A stretch of 64,000 bases of DNA, from the NCBI GenBank assembly GCA_004556925.1, contig SFFI01000013.1, positions 13,517-77,516 on the forward strand, read 5' to 3'. Under the pieces are notes generated by a model. The model saw only the letters and a list, made by a program, of their open reading frames with translations, did no database searches and had not been told where the DNA came from. Below are positions 52,047 to 58,845 of the stretch, in pieces. The DNA comes from Clostridiales bacterium (GTDB lineage: Bacteria; Bacillota; Clostridia; Saccharofermentanales; DTU023). The stretch's first letter is position 1. Each line of letters begins with the position of its first letter. Made by a program: the position numbers and the translations under genes.

Positions 52047-52919
52047 TCAAATTGAATAGTTGCTCTTGTCATCAACACCCTCTTGACTATGACCTACACT
52101 ACTCGCTTGATCCGTAGCGTTTTCTTTCTTAGCTTTAATAAATCTCCAGACGGAGAAGGCAAGCAGGCCAAGACCGATGACTAGCATGACCACACCGATC
52201 GTCTTGTTACTTGTCTTATAATTGCCGATGATTTCCTCCGCACTGACCTCCCGGTCATAAAAGAATACAGGCACATCCTCTGGAACAAGGAGGCTATCCC
52301 CTTCTAAGCGGCCGGCTGCCGTATAAACCGGGGCAAAATCCTCAGGATCTCCAACTTGCCAGTAGATCTTAATGTCCCCGACTTCCCATTCATCTGTATC
52401 GCTGTTGGTGTAATACTCATCTAATTCAGGATGGAAGCCCGCAACTTCAATCCACCCATCCAAACCGTCTACAAGATAGAGTTTATTCTCTTTATCAAAA
52501 TTCACATAGGATTTGTAAGACAATGTCTTCAAAAACTTCTTGTCCAGATGTACCTTGTCCTTGCCTATGACGACATCGCCATAAAACATGTCAGCCTTGA
52601 CCGTATCAGGAAAGGGAGGATTTTTATATTCAAAAAGTCGATCTCTCTTGGGTACAGTCTGATGGTCGGGGAAAAAGCCATATGCAACATCTTGATTCCC
52701 ATCTTCGTAATATTGGAACATCTCTACATTTCTCTTGAGAAAAGGGCTATCCATTTCAATTTCAAAATCTGGATCATAGGCTGAACCGACCAGCTCTAAC
52801 TTGCCGGTGATCACATCCAATTCTCCAGGTCCTTGTACACCACGCGAGAAAGTATAGGCCCCCCATGCCAGGAGCAGAATGCCAATAACAACTAAAATAT
52901 ACTTTTTATACTTTTCCAT
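52047..52919 (-). CDS. TMEM43-like membrane protein
   Basis: A 290-residue protein with an N-terminal membrane helix (KYILVVIGILLLAWGAYTF) and a C-terminal one (TIGVVMLVIGLGLLAFSVWRF), followed by a charged, Ser-rich cytoplasmic tail. The large loop between them has DVITGKLELVG and FLKRNVEMFQYYEDGNQ, resembling the conserved GKLVHVSG and VEMYQW-E blocks of TMEM43 (PF07787). The role of bacterial TMEM43 proteins is unknown. It stands alone between the permease and the decayed toxin-antitoxin region. No promoter stands out. Confidence 0.55.
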   Translation of the reverse strand: MEKYKKYILVVIGILLLAWGAYTFSRGVQGPGELDVITGKLELVGSAYDPDFEIEMDSPFLKRNVEMFQYYEDGNQDVAYGFFPDHQTVPKRDRLFEYKNPPFPDTVKADMFYGDVVIGKDKVHLDKKFLKTLSYKSYVNFDKENKLYLVDGLDGWIEVAGFHPELDEYYTNSDTDEWEVGDIKIYWQVGDPEDFAPVYTAAGRLEGDSLLVPEDVPVFFYDREVSAEEIIGNYKTSNKTIGVVMLVIGLGLLAFSVWRFIKAKKENATDQASSVGHSQEGVDDKSNYSI

Positions 52920-53138
52920 AAAAAAGCTCTCCCCCTTCGCCTACAAGCTGGGAACTTCTAGCAAAGTTACCCTCTGATTGTCCCCAACTTCTCCCAACTT
53001 CAGACACAGCAATCGCTTTGCCTACGTCTATATAGCCAAATTATGGTGAATTAAAGCGGATACTAAATCGCCCGAAAGGATGATGTTGTTAAAAGGCGGG
53101 TAAAATCTAGAGCCATTAGCCTCTTACCTAGATATATT

Positions 53139-53174
53139 GGTTGGCTAATCAGCTCAAACCAAGGTTTGCCAACC
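53139..53174. repeat. single type B-like hairpin related to the 42-kb array
   Basis: GGTTGGC (53139-53145) and GCCAACC (53168-53174) form a 7-bp stem. It is followed by TTTATTTTCCAAACAAG, similar to the tail of the type B units at 42.2 kb (TTGCCAACC then ATTATTTGG and CAAGCAAA). It abuts the stop codon of the truncated toxin gene. Confidence 0.5.
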
Positions 53175-53175
53175 T

Positions 53176-53340
53176 TTATTTTCCAAACAAGTCCGCATGA
53201 CTGCCATTGCGGTAGAGCATCAACACCAGCAATGAAGACTGAACTTCGTAAATCAAAAGCCAGTCAGGATCAATATGACACTCACGAGTTCCTTTATATT
53301 TTCCAGATAGATTATGGTCTCGAAAGTTTCTTAAGCTCAT
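53176..53340 (-). pseudogene. YafQ-type toxin, N-terminal half deleted
   Basis: The frame encodes the C-terminal half of a YafQ/RelE mRNA interferase: NFRDHNLSGKYKGTRECHI, then PDWLLIYEV and RNGSHADLF. YafQ is about 90 residues with the catalytic His near the end (GSHxDLF), which is kept. Only 54 residues remain, starting at a chance ATG inside the end of the dinJ-like antitoxin gene, which it overlaps by 29 bases. The missing segment is the N-terminal helices that contact antitoxin and support the fold. One deletion probably removed the antitoxin tail and toxin head together. It is very unlikely to be active. Confidence 0.75.
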
Positions 53341-53584
53341 CAATACTATGATATCCTACTGCACTCGGATCAAAAGCAATGCGCCTTCCCTCTTCTATAG
53401 CTGCTGATGTCTTTGCATTCGGGACATCCAACTTTAAATCAAAGGGCAGACCATTTTCACGCACCGTCGCCCTAAGAAATAAATTTACAGCTGTAGTCAT
53501 ATTCATGCCAAGCTCAGAAAAAATAGTCTCAGCCTGTTTTTTAATAGTCGTATCGGTTCTAACATTCAAATTACTTGTAGCCAT
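53312..53584 (-). CDS. DinJ/RelB-type antitoxin
   Basis: Ribbon-helix-helix antitoxin: SNLNVRTDTTIKKQAETIF gives the DNA-binding ribbon and first helix, and MNMTTAVNLFLRATVREN the second helix. FDPSAVGYHSIDELKKL is a toxin-wrapping tail. The start at 53584 has AGGAGG eight bases upstream. It normally represses its own operon and neutralises YafQ. Here the partner is truncated, so it is an orphan antitoxin that may still repress its promoter or cross-neutralise other toxins. Its last few residues may come from the deletion junction. Confidence 0.9.
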   Translation of the reverse strand: MATSNLNVRTDTTIKKQAETIFSELGMNMTTAVNLFLRATVRENGLPFDLKLDVPNAKTSAAIEEGRRIAFDPSAVGYHSIDELKKLSRP

Positions 53585-53725
53585 GACTATCACCTCCTAG
53601 GCAATTTTATCATAATAAAGCTACTAGCAACATAATATGTTGGCATAAGCTTCATCATAGAAGATTTAAGGAAATATCCGTTTTGTCGTCCTTTTTACCT
53701 TCTTAGTTGGGTTCACCTTGAGATT

Positions 53726-53803
53726 CTACAAGCGTTTCTCCAAATCGAGCTTTCCATATAAAATACGCCTAACTTCCATGATACGTAATTTATAATCTTT
53801 CAT
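53726..53803 (-). pseudogene. RelE/ParE-type toxin remnant with internal deletion
   Basis: A 25-codon frame overlaps the end of the YefM-like antitoxin in the position and phase where the toxin belongs. It begins MKDYKLRIM, like the first strand of ParE/RelE toxins, and ends in RRILYGKLDLEKRL, like the C-terminal strand and tail (RILYGRRDLE). Roughly 70 central residues are missing, so no catalytic or gyrase-poisoning core remains. Both termini are intact, which suggests a precise in-frame internal deletion. Confidence 0.6.
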
Positions 53804-54059
53804 TGTCTTTTATGCGCTCTTTCACTCTAGTAAAAACTTCGTCAGCACAGTAAAGCTCAGGTATTATTTCTGCCATTCTATCTGCCTCATCTAGTCTTTC
53901 TTCTATGTCCTCGGTAAGTGCAGTATATTGCTCCAAACTCATAACAACCATCGTCCCATAGCCGCTTTTTGTTAAATAAACAGGCGTACCTGATTTAACA
54001 ATTTTCTCAATTTCCTTAAATCGGTTGCGTAAATCGGAAACAGGTCGAATTGTAATCAT
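53790..54059 (-). CDS. YefM/Phd-type antitoxin
   Basis: Phd/YefM fold: MITIRPVSDLRNRFKEIEKI is the DNA-binding N-terminus. TPVYLTKSGYGTMVVMSLEQY is the dimer core, and the acidic, disordered C-terminus wraps the toxin. The length of 89 residues is normal. The ATG at 54059 has GGGAGG eight bases upstream and is preferred to the ATG two codons earlier. The downstream toxin is reduced to 25 codons, so this is a second orphan antitoxin next to the DinJ-like one. Confidence 0.88.
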   Translation of the reverse strand: MITIRPVSDLRNRFKEIEKIVKSGTPVYLTKSGYGTMVVMSLEQYTALTEDIEERLDEADRMAEIIPELYCADEVFTRVKERIKDNERL

Positions 54060-54144
54060 GTCCATTACCTCCCTAAGTGGCTTTATTTTGTCATAATTCC
54101 GCCATCAGAAACAGAAATATAATAGCGACTATCAAGGCTAAAAC

Positions 54145-54450
54145 TTGCCTCATCATAAAGGAGACCTTAGTCAATGCGATATTCGCCAACTGATTTTGAC
54201 AACTGCCGGTAACCTCCCCGTGGTTATCAATAATCTTCTTAAAGAAGACCTCATCAGTAAACGCCCCCATGAAGCAGATGGCAGACGTCAGGTTTTATCC
54301 TTAACTTTAAAAGGAAGGAATCTCCTTGAAGAAGTATTTCCTAAGAACCAGAAATGCATTGAAGATTGTTTCTCTGTTTGGACGGAAAAAGAAAAGGAAA
54401 TGCTACATGCAGCTATGAAGAAATTTAGAAAGGAACACTATGAAAGCTAA
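54145..54450 (+). pseudogene. MarR-family regulator, N-terminally truncated
   Basis: The frame covers the winged helix of a MarR protein: HKGDLSQCDIRQLILTTAGN and LPVVINNLLKEDLISKRPHE give the recognition helix. DGRRQVLSLTLKGRNLLEEVF gives the wing and EKEKEMLHAAMKKFRKE the C-terminal dimer helix. About 40 N-terminal residues, including the first dimerisation helix, are missing. An in-frame stop lies two codons before the TTG start, and no ribosome site is visible. It overlaps the pirin gene by 11 bases. MarR-pirin pairs are common, so it was probably the regulator of that gene. Confidence 0.7.
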
Positions 54451-55267
54451 AATCTTAGAAAGAGTGAAAGGCATAAACACAAGTGATGGCGCAGGCGTTA
54501 AACTTGTTCGTGTCCTTAGTAACAAAACTGTTGAAAGCTATGATCCCTTCCTCATGTTGGACAGCTTTGATTCTACCAATTACGATGATTACAAAGCAGG
54601 ATTCCCCATGCATCCACATAGAGGAATTGAGACCATCACTTACCTATCTGCTGGTCATGTAACCCATCGAGACTCTTTGGGTAACGAAAAAACTATTGGA
54701 CCAAAATCCATTCAATGGATGACCGCTGGATCTGGAATCCTTCACTCAGAATTTTTTGATGAGGAAGATCGTCTCCTAGGTCTTCAACTTTGGTTAAATT
54801 TACCCAAGCATGCCAAAATGACTTCTCCAAGTTACAAGGAAGTGCTCCCTGAGGACATCTCCGTCGTAAATCGAGAAGGAGCAAACATCCGCGTTTATAG
54901 CGGAAGTCTCGAAGATGCAAAATCTGACCAAGCTAAATACAATCCACTAGATTTCTATGCCATTGACTTAAATGGTTCTGTCACCATCTCCCCTAAAGAA
55001 GGCTATACAGTGAGTCTCTTTACCCTGATCGGTCACATTAAAGTCAACGGTGAAAGTGTAGAAGAAAAAACATCTGTACGACTTTCAGAAGGTGACGTAA
55101 AACTAGAAAGTGATGGTGAAGTAGAAGTCATTTGGATGGCGTCTCCCCCACTAAAAGAACCTGTTGCTTGGGGTGGACCCATTGTTATGAATACAAGAGA
55201 AGAGGGCAATCATGCATTTCAAGAATTATCAAAAGGAACATTTTTAAAGGAGAGCATACAAGAGTGA
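54440..55267 (+). CDS. pirin family protein
   Basis: Bicupin protein related to pirin and YhhW. The metal-binding histidines are in FPMHPHRGIETITYL and HVTHRDSLG, with a further acidic and His position in MTAGSGILHSEFF. The N-terminus KILERVKGINTSDGAGVKL is typical. The length of 275 residues is normal. Some pirins oxidise quercetin and others sense redox state. The substrate here is unknown. The gene is complete although its presumed MarR regulator upstream is truncated. It ends at a strong hairpin terminator. Confidence 0.9.
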   Translation: MKAKILERVKGINTSDGAGVKLVRVLSNKTVESYDPFLMLDSFDSTNYDDYKAGFPMHPHRGIETITYLSAGHVTHRDSLGNEKTIGPKSIQWMTAGSGILHSEFFDEEDRLLGLQLWLNLPKHAKMTSPSYKEVLPEDISVVNREGANIRVYSGSLEDAKSDQAKYNPLDFYAIDLNGSVTISPKEGYTVSLFTLIGHIKVNGESVEEKTSVRLSEGDVKLESDGEVEVIWMASPPLKEPVAWGGPIVMNTREEGNHAFQELSKGTFLKESIQE

Positions 55268-55338
55268 AATTTTTAGACTCAGAATAAAAATATGGTGGGA
55301 TTAGGTTAATTCTCGACTTCAATCATACCAAGAAAAAA

Positions 55339-55374
55339 GACGTAGCAGGATTTAGTTCTTGCTACGTCTCTTTT
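55339..55374 (+). terminator. terminator after the pirin gene
   Basis: GACGTAGCA and TGCTACGTC form a perfect 9-bp stem with a twelve-base loop, followed by TCTTTT and preceded by a run of A. It can act in both directions and directly precedes repeat copy 1 at 55371. Confidence 0.88.
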
Positions 55375-55480
55375 ATGGCATCGTACATCAAAACGAATAC
55401 AATCCACTCAGAAATATTGCTCGGGTGCATTGGGGTGCAAAATGAAAAACCAGGTGCAATTTGAACCCCTAGAGCACGTC
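55371..55480. repeat. 110-bp direct repeat, copy 1
   Basis: The first 77 bases (TTTTATGGCATCGTAC to AAATGAAA) are identical to 58842-58918 apart from one base, and the remaining 30 are clearly related. On the minus strand both copies encode the same short peptide end (ILHPNAPEQYF then stop) reminiscent of the C-terminal tail of tyrosine integrases. Each copy lies directly next to a hairpin. It may be the scar of a lost integrase gene, but that is an inference. Confidence 0.7.
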
Positions 55481-55515
55481 TTTCGATCTTAACTTGAGAG
55501 TGGTACCCTTCCAAA

Positions 55516-55698
55516 CTAAGATTTGCCTCTATCCCTTTTTGAAACGTGATACCTACTTCCACAACCTATACCAAAAAGCATAGAACCTATTATCCATGCA
55601 TACTCGGTTTTCCCCGTTTTGTTGGACATATATATTGATAGAATAAGCACGATTCCTGAGATTACAGTTAATACTAACCACATGTTCTTTTTATTCAT
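55516..55698 (-). CDS. small two-span membrane protein, hypothetical
   Basis: A 60-residue frame with two hydrophobic helices (WLVLTVISGIVLILSIYM and TEYAWIIGSMLFGIGCG) separated by a short polar turn, ending in a basic tail. GGGGGA lies seven bases before the ATG, which supports translation. I do not recognise the family. The end runs close to repeat copy 1, so it may be the front of a longer gene cut by rearrangement. Confidence 0.45.
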   Translation of the reverse strand: MNKKNMWLVLTVISGIVLILSIYMSNKTGKTEYAWIIGSMLFGIGCGSRYHVSKRDRGKS

Positions 55699-55760
55699 TT
55701 GTGAGTCCCCCAAGTTATAAGCAGAGCTCTCACCAACGAAACATTAGACCTAAAGGCTCA

Positions 55761-56396
55761 TCAAAATTCCCTTTTCTCATAGATAACTCTTGAACAAAAG
55801 TAGGAAATCCCGTTTACCAAGATGGCGGCGGCAGCCAAGATAAGGGCAAGGTAGCGACTATCCAGGTTAAATCCTGCCTGCAGCTTAGCCGCAAGCCACT
55901 CCTTATTAGAGGCTATACTGGAAAAAAAGGCAAAGGTGACAAAGTAGAGTCCGACAAAGATGAGCCGGGCTTTCGTTTCACCAAAACGATACATCAGGGG
56001 CAACTGGACAGCTGAGATAAAACTGGTCATGAGAAAGATTCCTGGAACGAGTAAAATCCAGTCCAAGGCTAAGGGGTTGTTGCCCTTGGTGAGCCAAGGC
56101 ATCATTAAAGCTAAGATGACGGCCAAAGTCGACATAAACCAAACAATGACATAGCGACTCAAAACGATCGTTGACCTTTTAACAGGAGACGGTACGAGGT
56201 AGTGGTCAAGCCGGTCTTGGCTATCGGCACCAAAGAGCATACCCAGAATAATAACCGGTAGCAGGATAAAAAAGAGGGGTAAAAGGTAGATCTGATCTTC
56301 CTTATAAAAATAAAAAGCGATAACAGCTAGGATTACCAGCATCAAAAGCAAGACCTTTTTTAAGGCTATAAAATCTTTATAGAGCAAGGCTTTCAT
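55761..56396 (-). CDS. ABC-2 type transporter permease
   Basis: Six hydrophobic helices over 211 residues. The N-terminus MKALLYKDFIALKKVLLLML is typical of ABC-2 permeases of the YtrC/ABC2_membrane_5 type, and DRLDHYLVPSPVKRSTIVLS is the conserved cytoplasmic loop. The start at 56396 has GGAGG six bases upstream and overlaps the ATPase gene by 20 bases. With the ATPase and GntR regulator it forms a three-gene operon like the ytr operon of Bacillus, which responds to cell-wall-active peptides. The transported compound is unknown. Confidence 0.85.
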   Translation of the reverse strand: MKALLYKDFIALKKVLLLMLVILAVIAFYFYKEDQIYLLPLFFILLPVIILGMLFGADSQDRLDHYLVPSPVKRSTIVLSRYVIVWFMSTLAVILALMMPWLTKGNNPLALDWILLVPGIFLMTSFISAVQLPLMYRFGETKARLIFVGLYFVTFAFFSSIASNKEWLAAKLQAGFNLDSRYLALILAAAAILVNGISYFCSRVIYEKREF

Positions 56397-57243
56397 TTTT
56401 GTCCTCCTTAATGGTGAACACCATAATGTCTTCGATACTAGCCTTATCCAAACTGAGATCGGCCGGTACAAGATTACGCTTAACCAGGGCTTCTATACCA
56501 AATCGGTGCTTCCGCAAACCAACCACAGCCCCGGGATCAAGGGCTTGCAACTGGTCTTCCGTGAGAGAAGCAATCCCATATTCTTCAGCCAGACTGTCCT
56601 TGTTCTCCATAAAGAGCAATTCCCCCTTATGGATAAAGGCAATGTAATCGGCTATTTTTTCTAAATCCGATAGAATGTGAGACGAGATAAAGACTGTATG
56701 GCTTTCGTCTTGGAGATAGTCCAATAAAATATCTAGAACATCGTCCCTGATAACAGGATCAAGCCCGCTTGTGGCCTCATCTAAAAGCAAAAGCTTTGCC
56801 CCATGAGAGAGGGCAACCGCCAGGCCGAGCTGCATCTTCATCCCTCGTGAAAGATCCTTTACCCGTCTTTTTTCAGGAAGGTTGAAGGACTGGATGAGCT
56901 TCTGAAAAGTATGATCCTGCCAGGCTTGGCCATAGAGCAAACCATGAAAGCGTTGCACGTTAGCCACGGTCATCGACCCGGGTAAAAACAGGTCATCAAA
57001 GACATAAGCAATGTCCTTCTTTTGTTCCGCTGTTATTTTCTCAAGCGGTTTGTCCAAGATCTTGATTTGGCCACTATCGGCCTCCATCAAGCCTAGTATG
57101 AGTTTAATCGTCGTACTCTTTCCTGCTCCATTCTCCCCAATGTATCCGACCACACAACCGGTCGGGACAGAAAAAGTGAGCGGTCCCAAGTGGAAGTCAC
57201 CTAGCTTTTTGGTAACCCCCTTTAATTCGATCGCCTTAGTCAT
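56377..57243 (-). CDS. ABC transporter ATP-binding protein
   Basis: Walker A GYIGENGAGKSTTIKLILG, Q-loop region, signature DLSRGMKMQLGLAVALSHGA, Walker B LLLLDEATSGLDP and the H-loop HTVFISSHILSDLEK are all intact. The length of 288 residues includes a C-terminal regulatory extension. It is the nucleotide-binding subunit paired with the ABC-2 permease that overlaps its end, and it overlaps the GntR gene by 8 bases at its start. Confidence 0.93.
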   Translation of the reverse strand: MTKAIELKGVTKKLGDFHLGPLTFSVPTGCVVGYIGENGAGKSTTIKLILGLMEADSGQIKILDKPLEKITAEQKKDIAYVFDDLFLPGSMTVANVQRFHGLLYGQAWQDHTFQKLIQSFNLPEKRRVKDLSRGMKMQLGLAVALSHGAKLLLLDEATSGLDPVIRDDVLDILLDYLQDESHTVFISSHILSDLEKIADYIAFIHKGELLFMENKDSLAEEYGIASLTEDQLQALDPGAVVGLRKHRFGIEALVKRNLVPADLSLDKASIEDIMVFTIKEDKNESLAL

Positions 57244-57613
57244 GATCCTCCTCCAAATTATCCAGCATGCTCATCAAATCTTCCCGCGATAGGCCAAGGA
57301 TTTTGGCATAGTCGAGAACAGCTGTCAGATTGTCCTCTATCTTCCTGAGGAGACTTTCCCTGACAAGCTCCTGGTTCTGGGGAGCAACAAAACTCCCTTT
57401 CCCCTGGACTGAATGGATAAAGCCATCCTTTTCGAGCTCGTCATAAGCCCGCTTAGTGGTGATAACACTCACCCTAAGTTCCTTAGCCAGAACACGGATC
57501 GAGGGCAGGGGCTCGTCAGCTCCCAGCTCTCCGTTCAGAATAGCAAACTGGATTTGATTTTTTATTTGTAGGTAAATCGGATCATCACTCGAGTTTTTGA
57601 TATGAATATTCAT
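57236..57613 (-). CDS. GntR family regulator, YtrA subfamily
   Basis: An N-terminal winged helix (DDPIYLQIKNQIQFAILNGE, PLPSIRVLAKELRVSVITTK, DGFIHSVQGKGSFVA) is followed by only about 50 residues of helical C-terminus, the short form typical of YtrA regulators. The start at 57613 has GGAGG five bases upstream. A longer frame to 57724 includes the promoter and is not used. It leads its own operon with an ABC transporter and probably represses it through the palindrome over the -10 box. Confidence 0.92.
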   Translation of the reverse strand: MNIHIKNSSDDPIYLQIKNQIQFAILNGELGADEPLPSIRVLAKELRVSVITTKRAYDELEKDGFIHSVQGKGSFVAPQNQELVRESLLRKIEDNLTAVLDYAKILGLSREDLMSMLDNLEEDHD

Positions 57614-57631
57614 AAAAACCTCCGCTTGCCT

Positions 57632-57669
57632 ACTGTGCATAGTGTATATGAACAGTTTTCCATTGTCAA
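57632..57669 (-). promoter_or_regulatory. promoter and operator of the GntR-ABC operon
   Basis: TTGACA (57669-57664), 17 bases and TACACT (57646-57641) on the minus strand give a strong promoter. ACTGTTCAT-N7-ATGCACAGT (57656-57632), a 9-bp-arm palindrome with one mismatch, covers the -10 box and is the likely GntR operator. The start codon follows 18 bases downstream. Confidence 0.8.
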
Positions 57670-57754
57670 TGCTTTTCAAGACTATGGAGGTTTGTTGAAG
57701 TGGCCATCTAGTTATCAAGGTCACCCAGCTAGCAAGTATTATTTACTGTGATTT

Positions 57755-58096
57755 ATGCTTAAACAGCTCAAAACATTCGAAGAACAAGTCGCTATACTAA
57801 AGCAACACGGTTGCGTCATAGATGATGAGGAAACCTGTATTCGTGTACTTGCTAAATTCGGGGCATTAGAAGCAATCGAGATTTCTCTAAAAACTCGTCT
57901 AGCCTATCTCCACGGACATCATTATGGCCCACTTGGTTATCTTGATCAAAAATATGACGGACGATTTCCTATCTGGGTTATCACTGAGCTCTTCAGCTTC
58001 AGTCTGATTGATCACGTCAGCGTTCCTACAGGTGGTAAAAAATCATTCATTTACCATCTGCGAAGCGGTGAGGCAAAAGAAATCACGCTGGAATAA
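57755..58096 (+). pseudogene. Abi_2 (AbiD/AbiF-type) abortive-infection protein, internally deleted
   Basis: Three separate conserved blocks of Abi_2 proteins (PF07751, about 300 residues) are joined in one 113-residue frame. The N-terminal LKTFEEQVAILKQHGCVIDD is first. The central ALEAIEISLKTRLAYLHGHH and YGPLGYLDQ follow, then the later RFPIWVITELFSFS. The segments that normally lie between them, and most of the C-terminal HxxRN region, are missing. No ribosome site precedes the ATG. It is a decayed phage-defence gene, inactive by every visible criterion. Confidence 0.7.
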
Positions 58097-58134
58097 TTCA
58101 AAAGTTTTCTCTTCAATCCTTACCGGAAGTAGTC

Positions 58135-58536
58135 CTACCAGATAACAAAGCAGAAAGGGTGACCAACGGGGTCAATGAGCGTGATCCAATCATCTGTTCC
58201 TTTTTCATCATTGTGACCAAATTGTACTTCCGCTATCATAGCACCACAGTCCAAAGCATGTTGGACAGCGGTTTTCATTTCTATCTGACTACTAACTTCA
58301 AAATCCAGGTGTGCCTGCTGCTGTTGAAACAATCTTTGTTCAGGCCAATTCGGGCGGTCATATATCTCGTTAAGTTGAATGAGAATTCTGCAACCTCCAT
58401 TCGGTGAGGAAACACGGCCAACAGTCTTTTCATTAATAAAATCAATATTCCAGTTCAGAAGCTTTGCGTAAAATTCAGTTAAAAGTCGGACATCCGGACT
58501 ATCCAAAACTACCGCATCAAGGACATAGGGCTTCAT
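58135..58536 (-). CDS. VOC (glyoxalase-like) family protein
   Basis: A 133-residue vicinal-oxygen-chelate protein with two beta-alpha-beta-beta-beta modules: LDAVVLDSPDVRLLTEFYAK at the N-terminus, HLDFEVSSQIEMKTAVQHAL in the middle and ITLIDPVGHPFCFVIW at the end. One metal-type His (AHLDFEV) and the terminal PxGHPF signature are present. The first half has Asp where enzymes often have His, so a dioxygenase or lyase activity is uncertain. Such proteins often confer drug or metabolite resistance by binding. An intact single gene among decayed neighbours. Confidence 0.8.
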   Translation of the reverse strand: MKPYVLDAVVLDSPDVRLLTEFYAKLLNWNIDFINEKTVGRVSSPNGGCRILIQLNEIYDRPNWPEQRLFQQQQAHLDFEVSSQIEMKTAVQHALDCGAMIAEVQFGHNDEKGTDDWITLIDPVGHPFCFVIW

Positions 58537-58560
58537 ATCATTCTCCTTCTAGAAAATAAA

Positions 58561-58676
58561 TAGCTACACATCTACAACTGATTTATAAATCCTACAGCCA
58601 ATAATACCAGCTACACGAAAATCATAATAGCTACACGAAACTAAACAGACGATACGAAACTCCGAGTTTCGTGTAG
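58561..58676. repeat. cluster of TAGCTACAC / TACACGAAA motifs with inverted repeat
   Basis: CTACACGAAA occurs at 58611 and 58631, a related TAGCTACACA at 58561, GATACGAAAC at 58651, and the complement GTTTCGTGTAG at 58666-58676. CTACACGAAAC (58631-58641) and GTTTCGTGTAG form a perfect 11-bp inverted repeat. CGAAACTCCGAGTTTCG is an inner palindrome. The cluster looks like operator sites of a lost regulator or toxin-antitoxin gene. No gene it would control remains next to it apart from the VOC gene. Confidence 0.6.
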
Positions 58677-58802
58677 TTGGTTTCACGAGCAAATAAAAGG
58701 GTGCAGAAAACAGCCAAACAATCAGCTATTAAGCCTAAATTGCACCCTTTCGTTTATTTAAGGGTTTCCTGAAAGCTTTGCCCTGTCAGCATTTTAAGAC
58801 AC

Positions 58803-58845
58803 AAAAAAGGACGACTCAGGATTGTATCCGTTTGGTCGTCCTTTT
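58803..58845. terminator. hairpin terminator next to repeat copy 2
   Basis: AAAAGGACGAC (58805-58815) and GTCGTCCTTTT (58835-58845) form an 11-bp stem with a 19-base loop. It has T-runs in both directions and directly abuts repeat copy 2. Part of it (TATCCGTTTxGTCGTCCTTTT) recurs at 53675-53695. Apart from the motif cluster, this hairpin and the repeat, the 650 bases between the VOC gene and the IS remnant show nothing I can assign. Confidence 0.7.

Noticed and set aside
53041..53060. A lone GTGAATT motif upstream of the truncated toxin as another type A unit
   Set aside because: Only one arm is present, with no matching complement at the proper distance.
55362..55562. A 66-codon frame over repeat copy 1
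   Set aside because: It overlaps the repeat and the terminator, has no ribosome site, and the matching frame in copy 2 is different. It is treated as part of the repeat.
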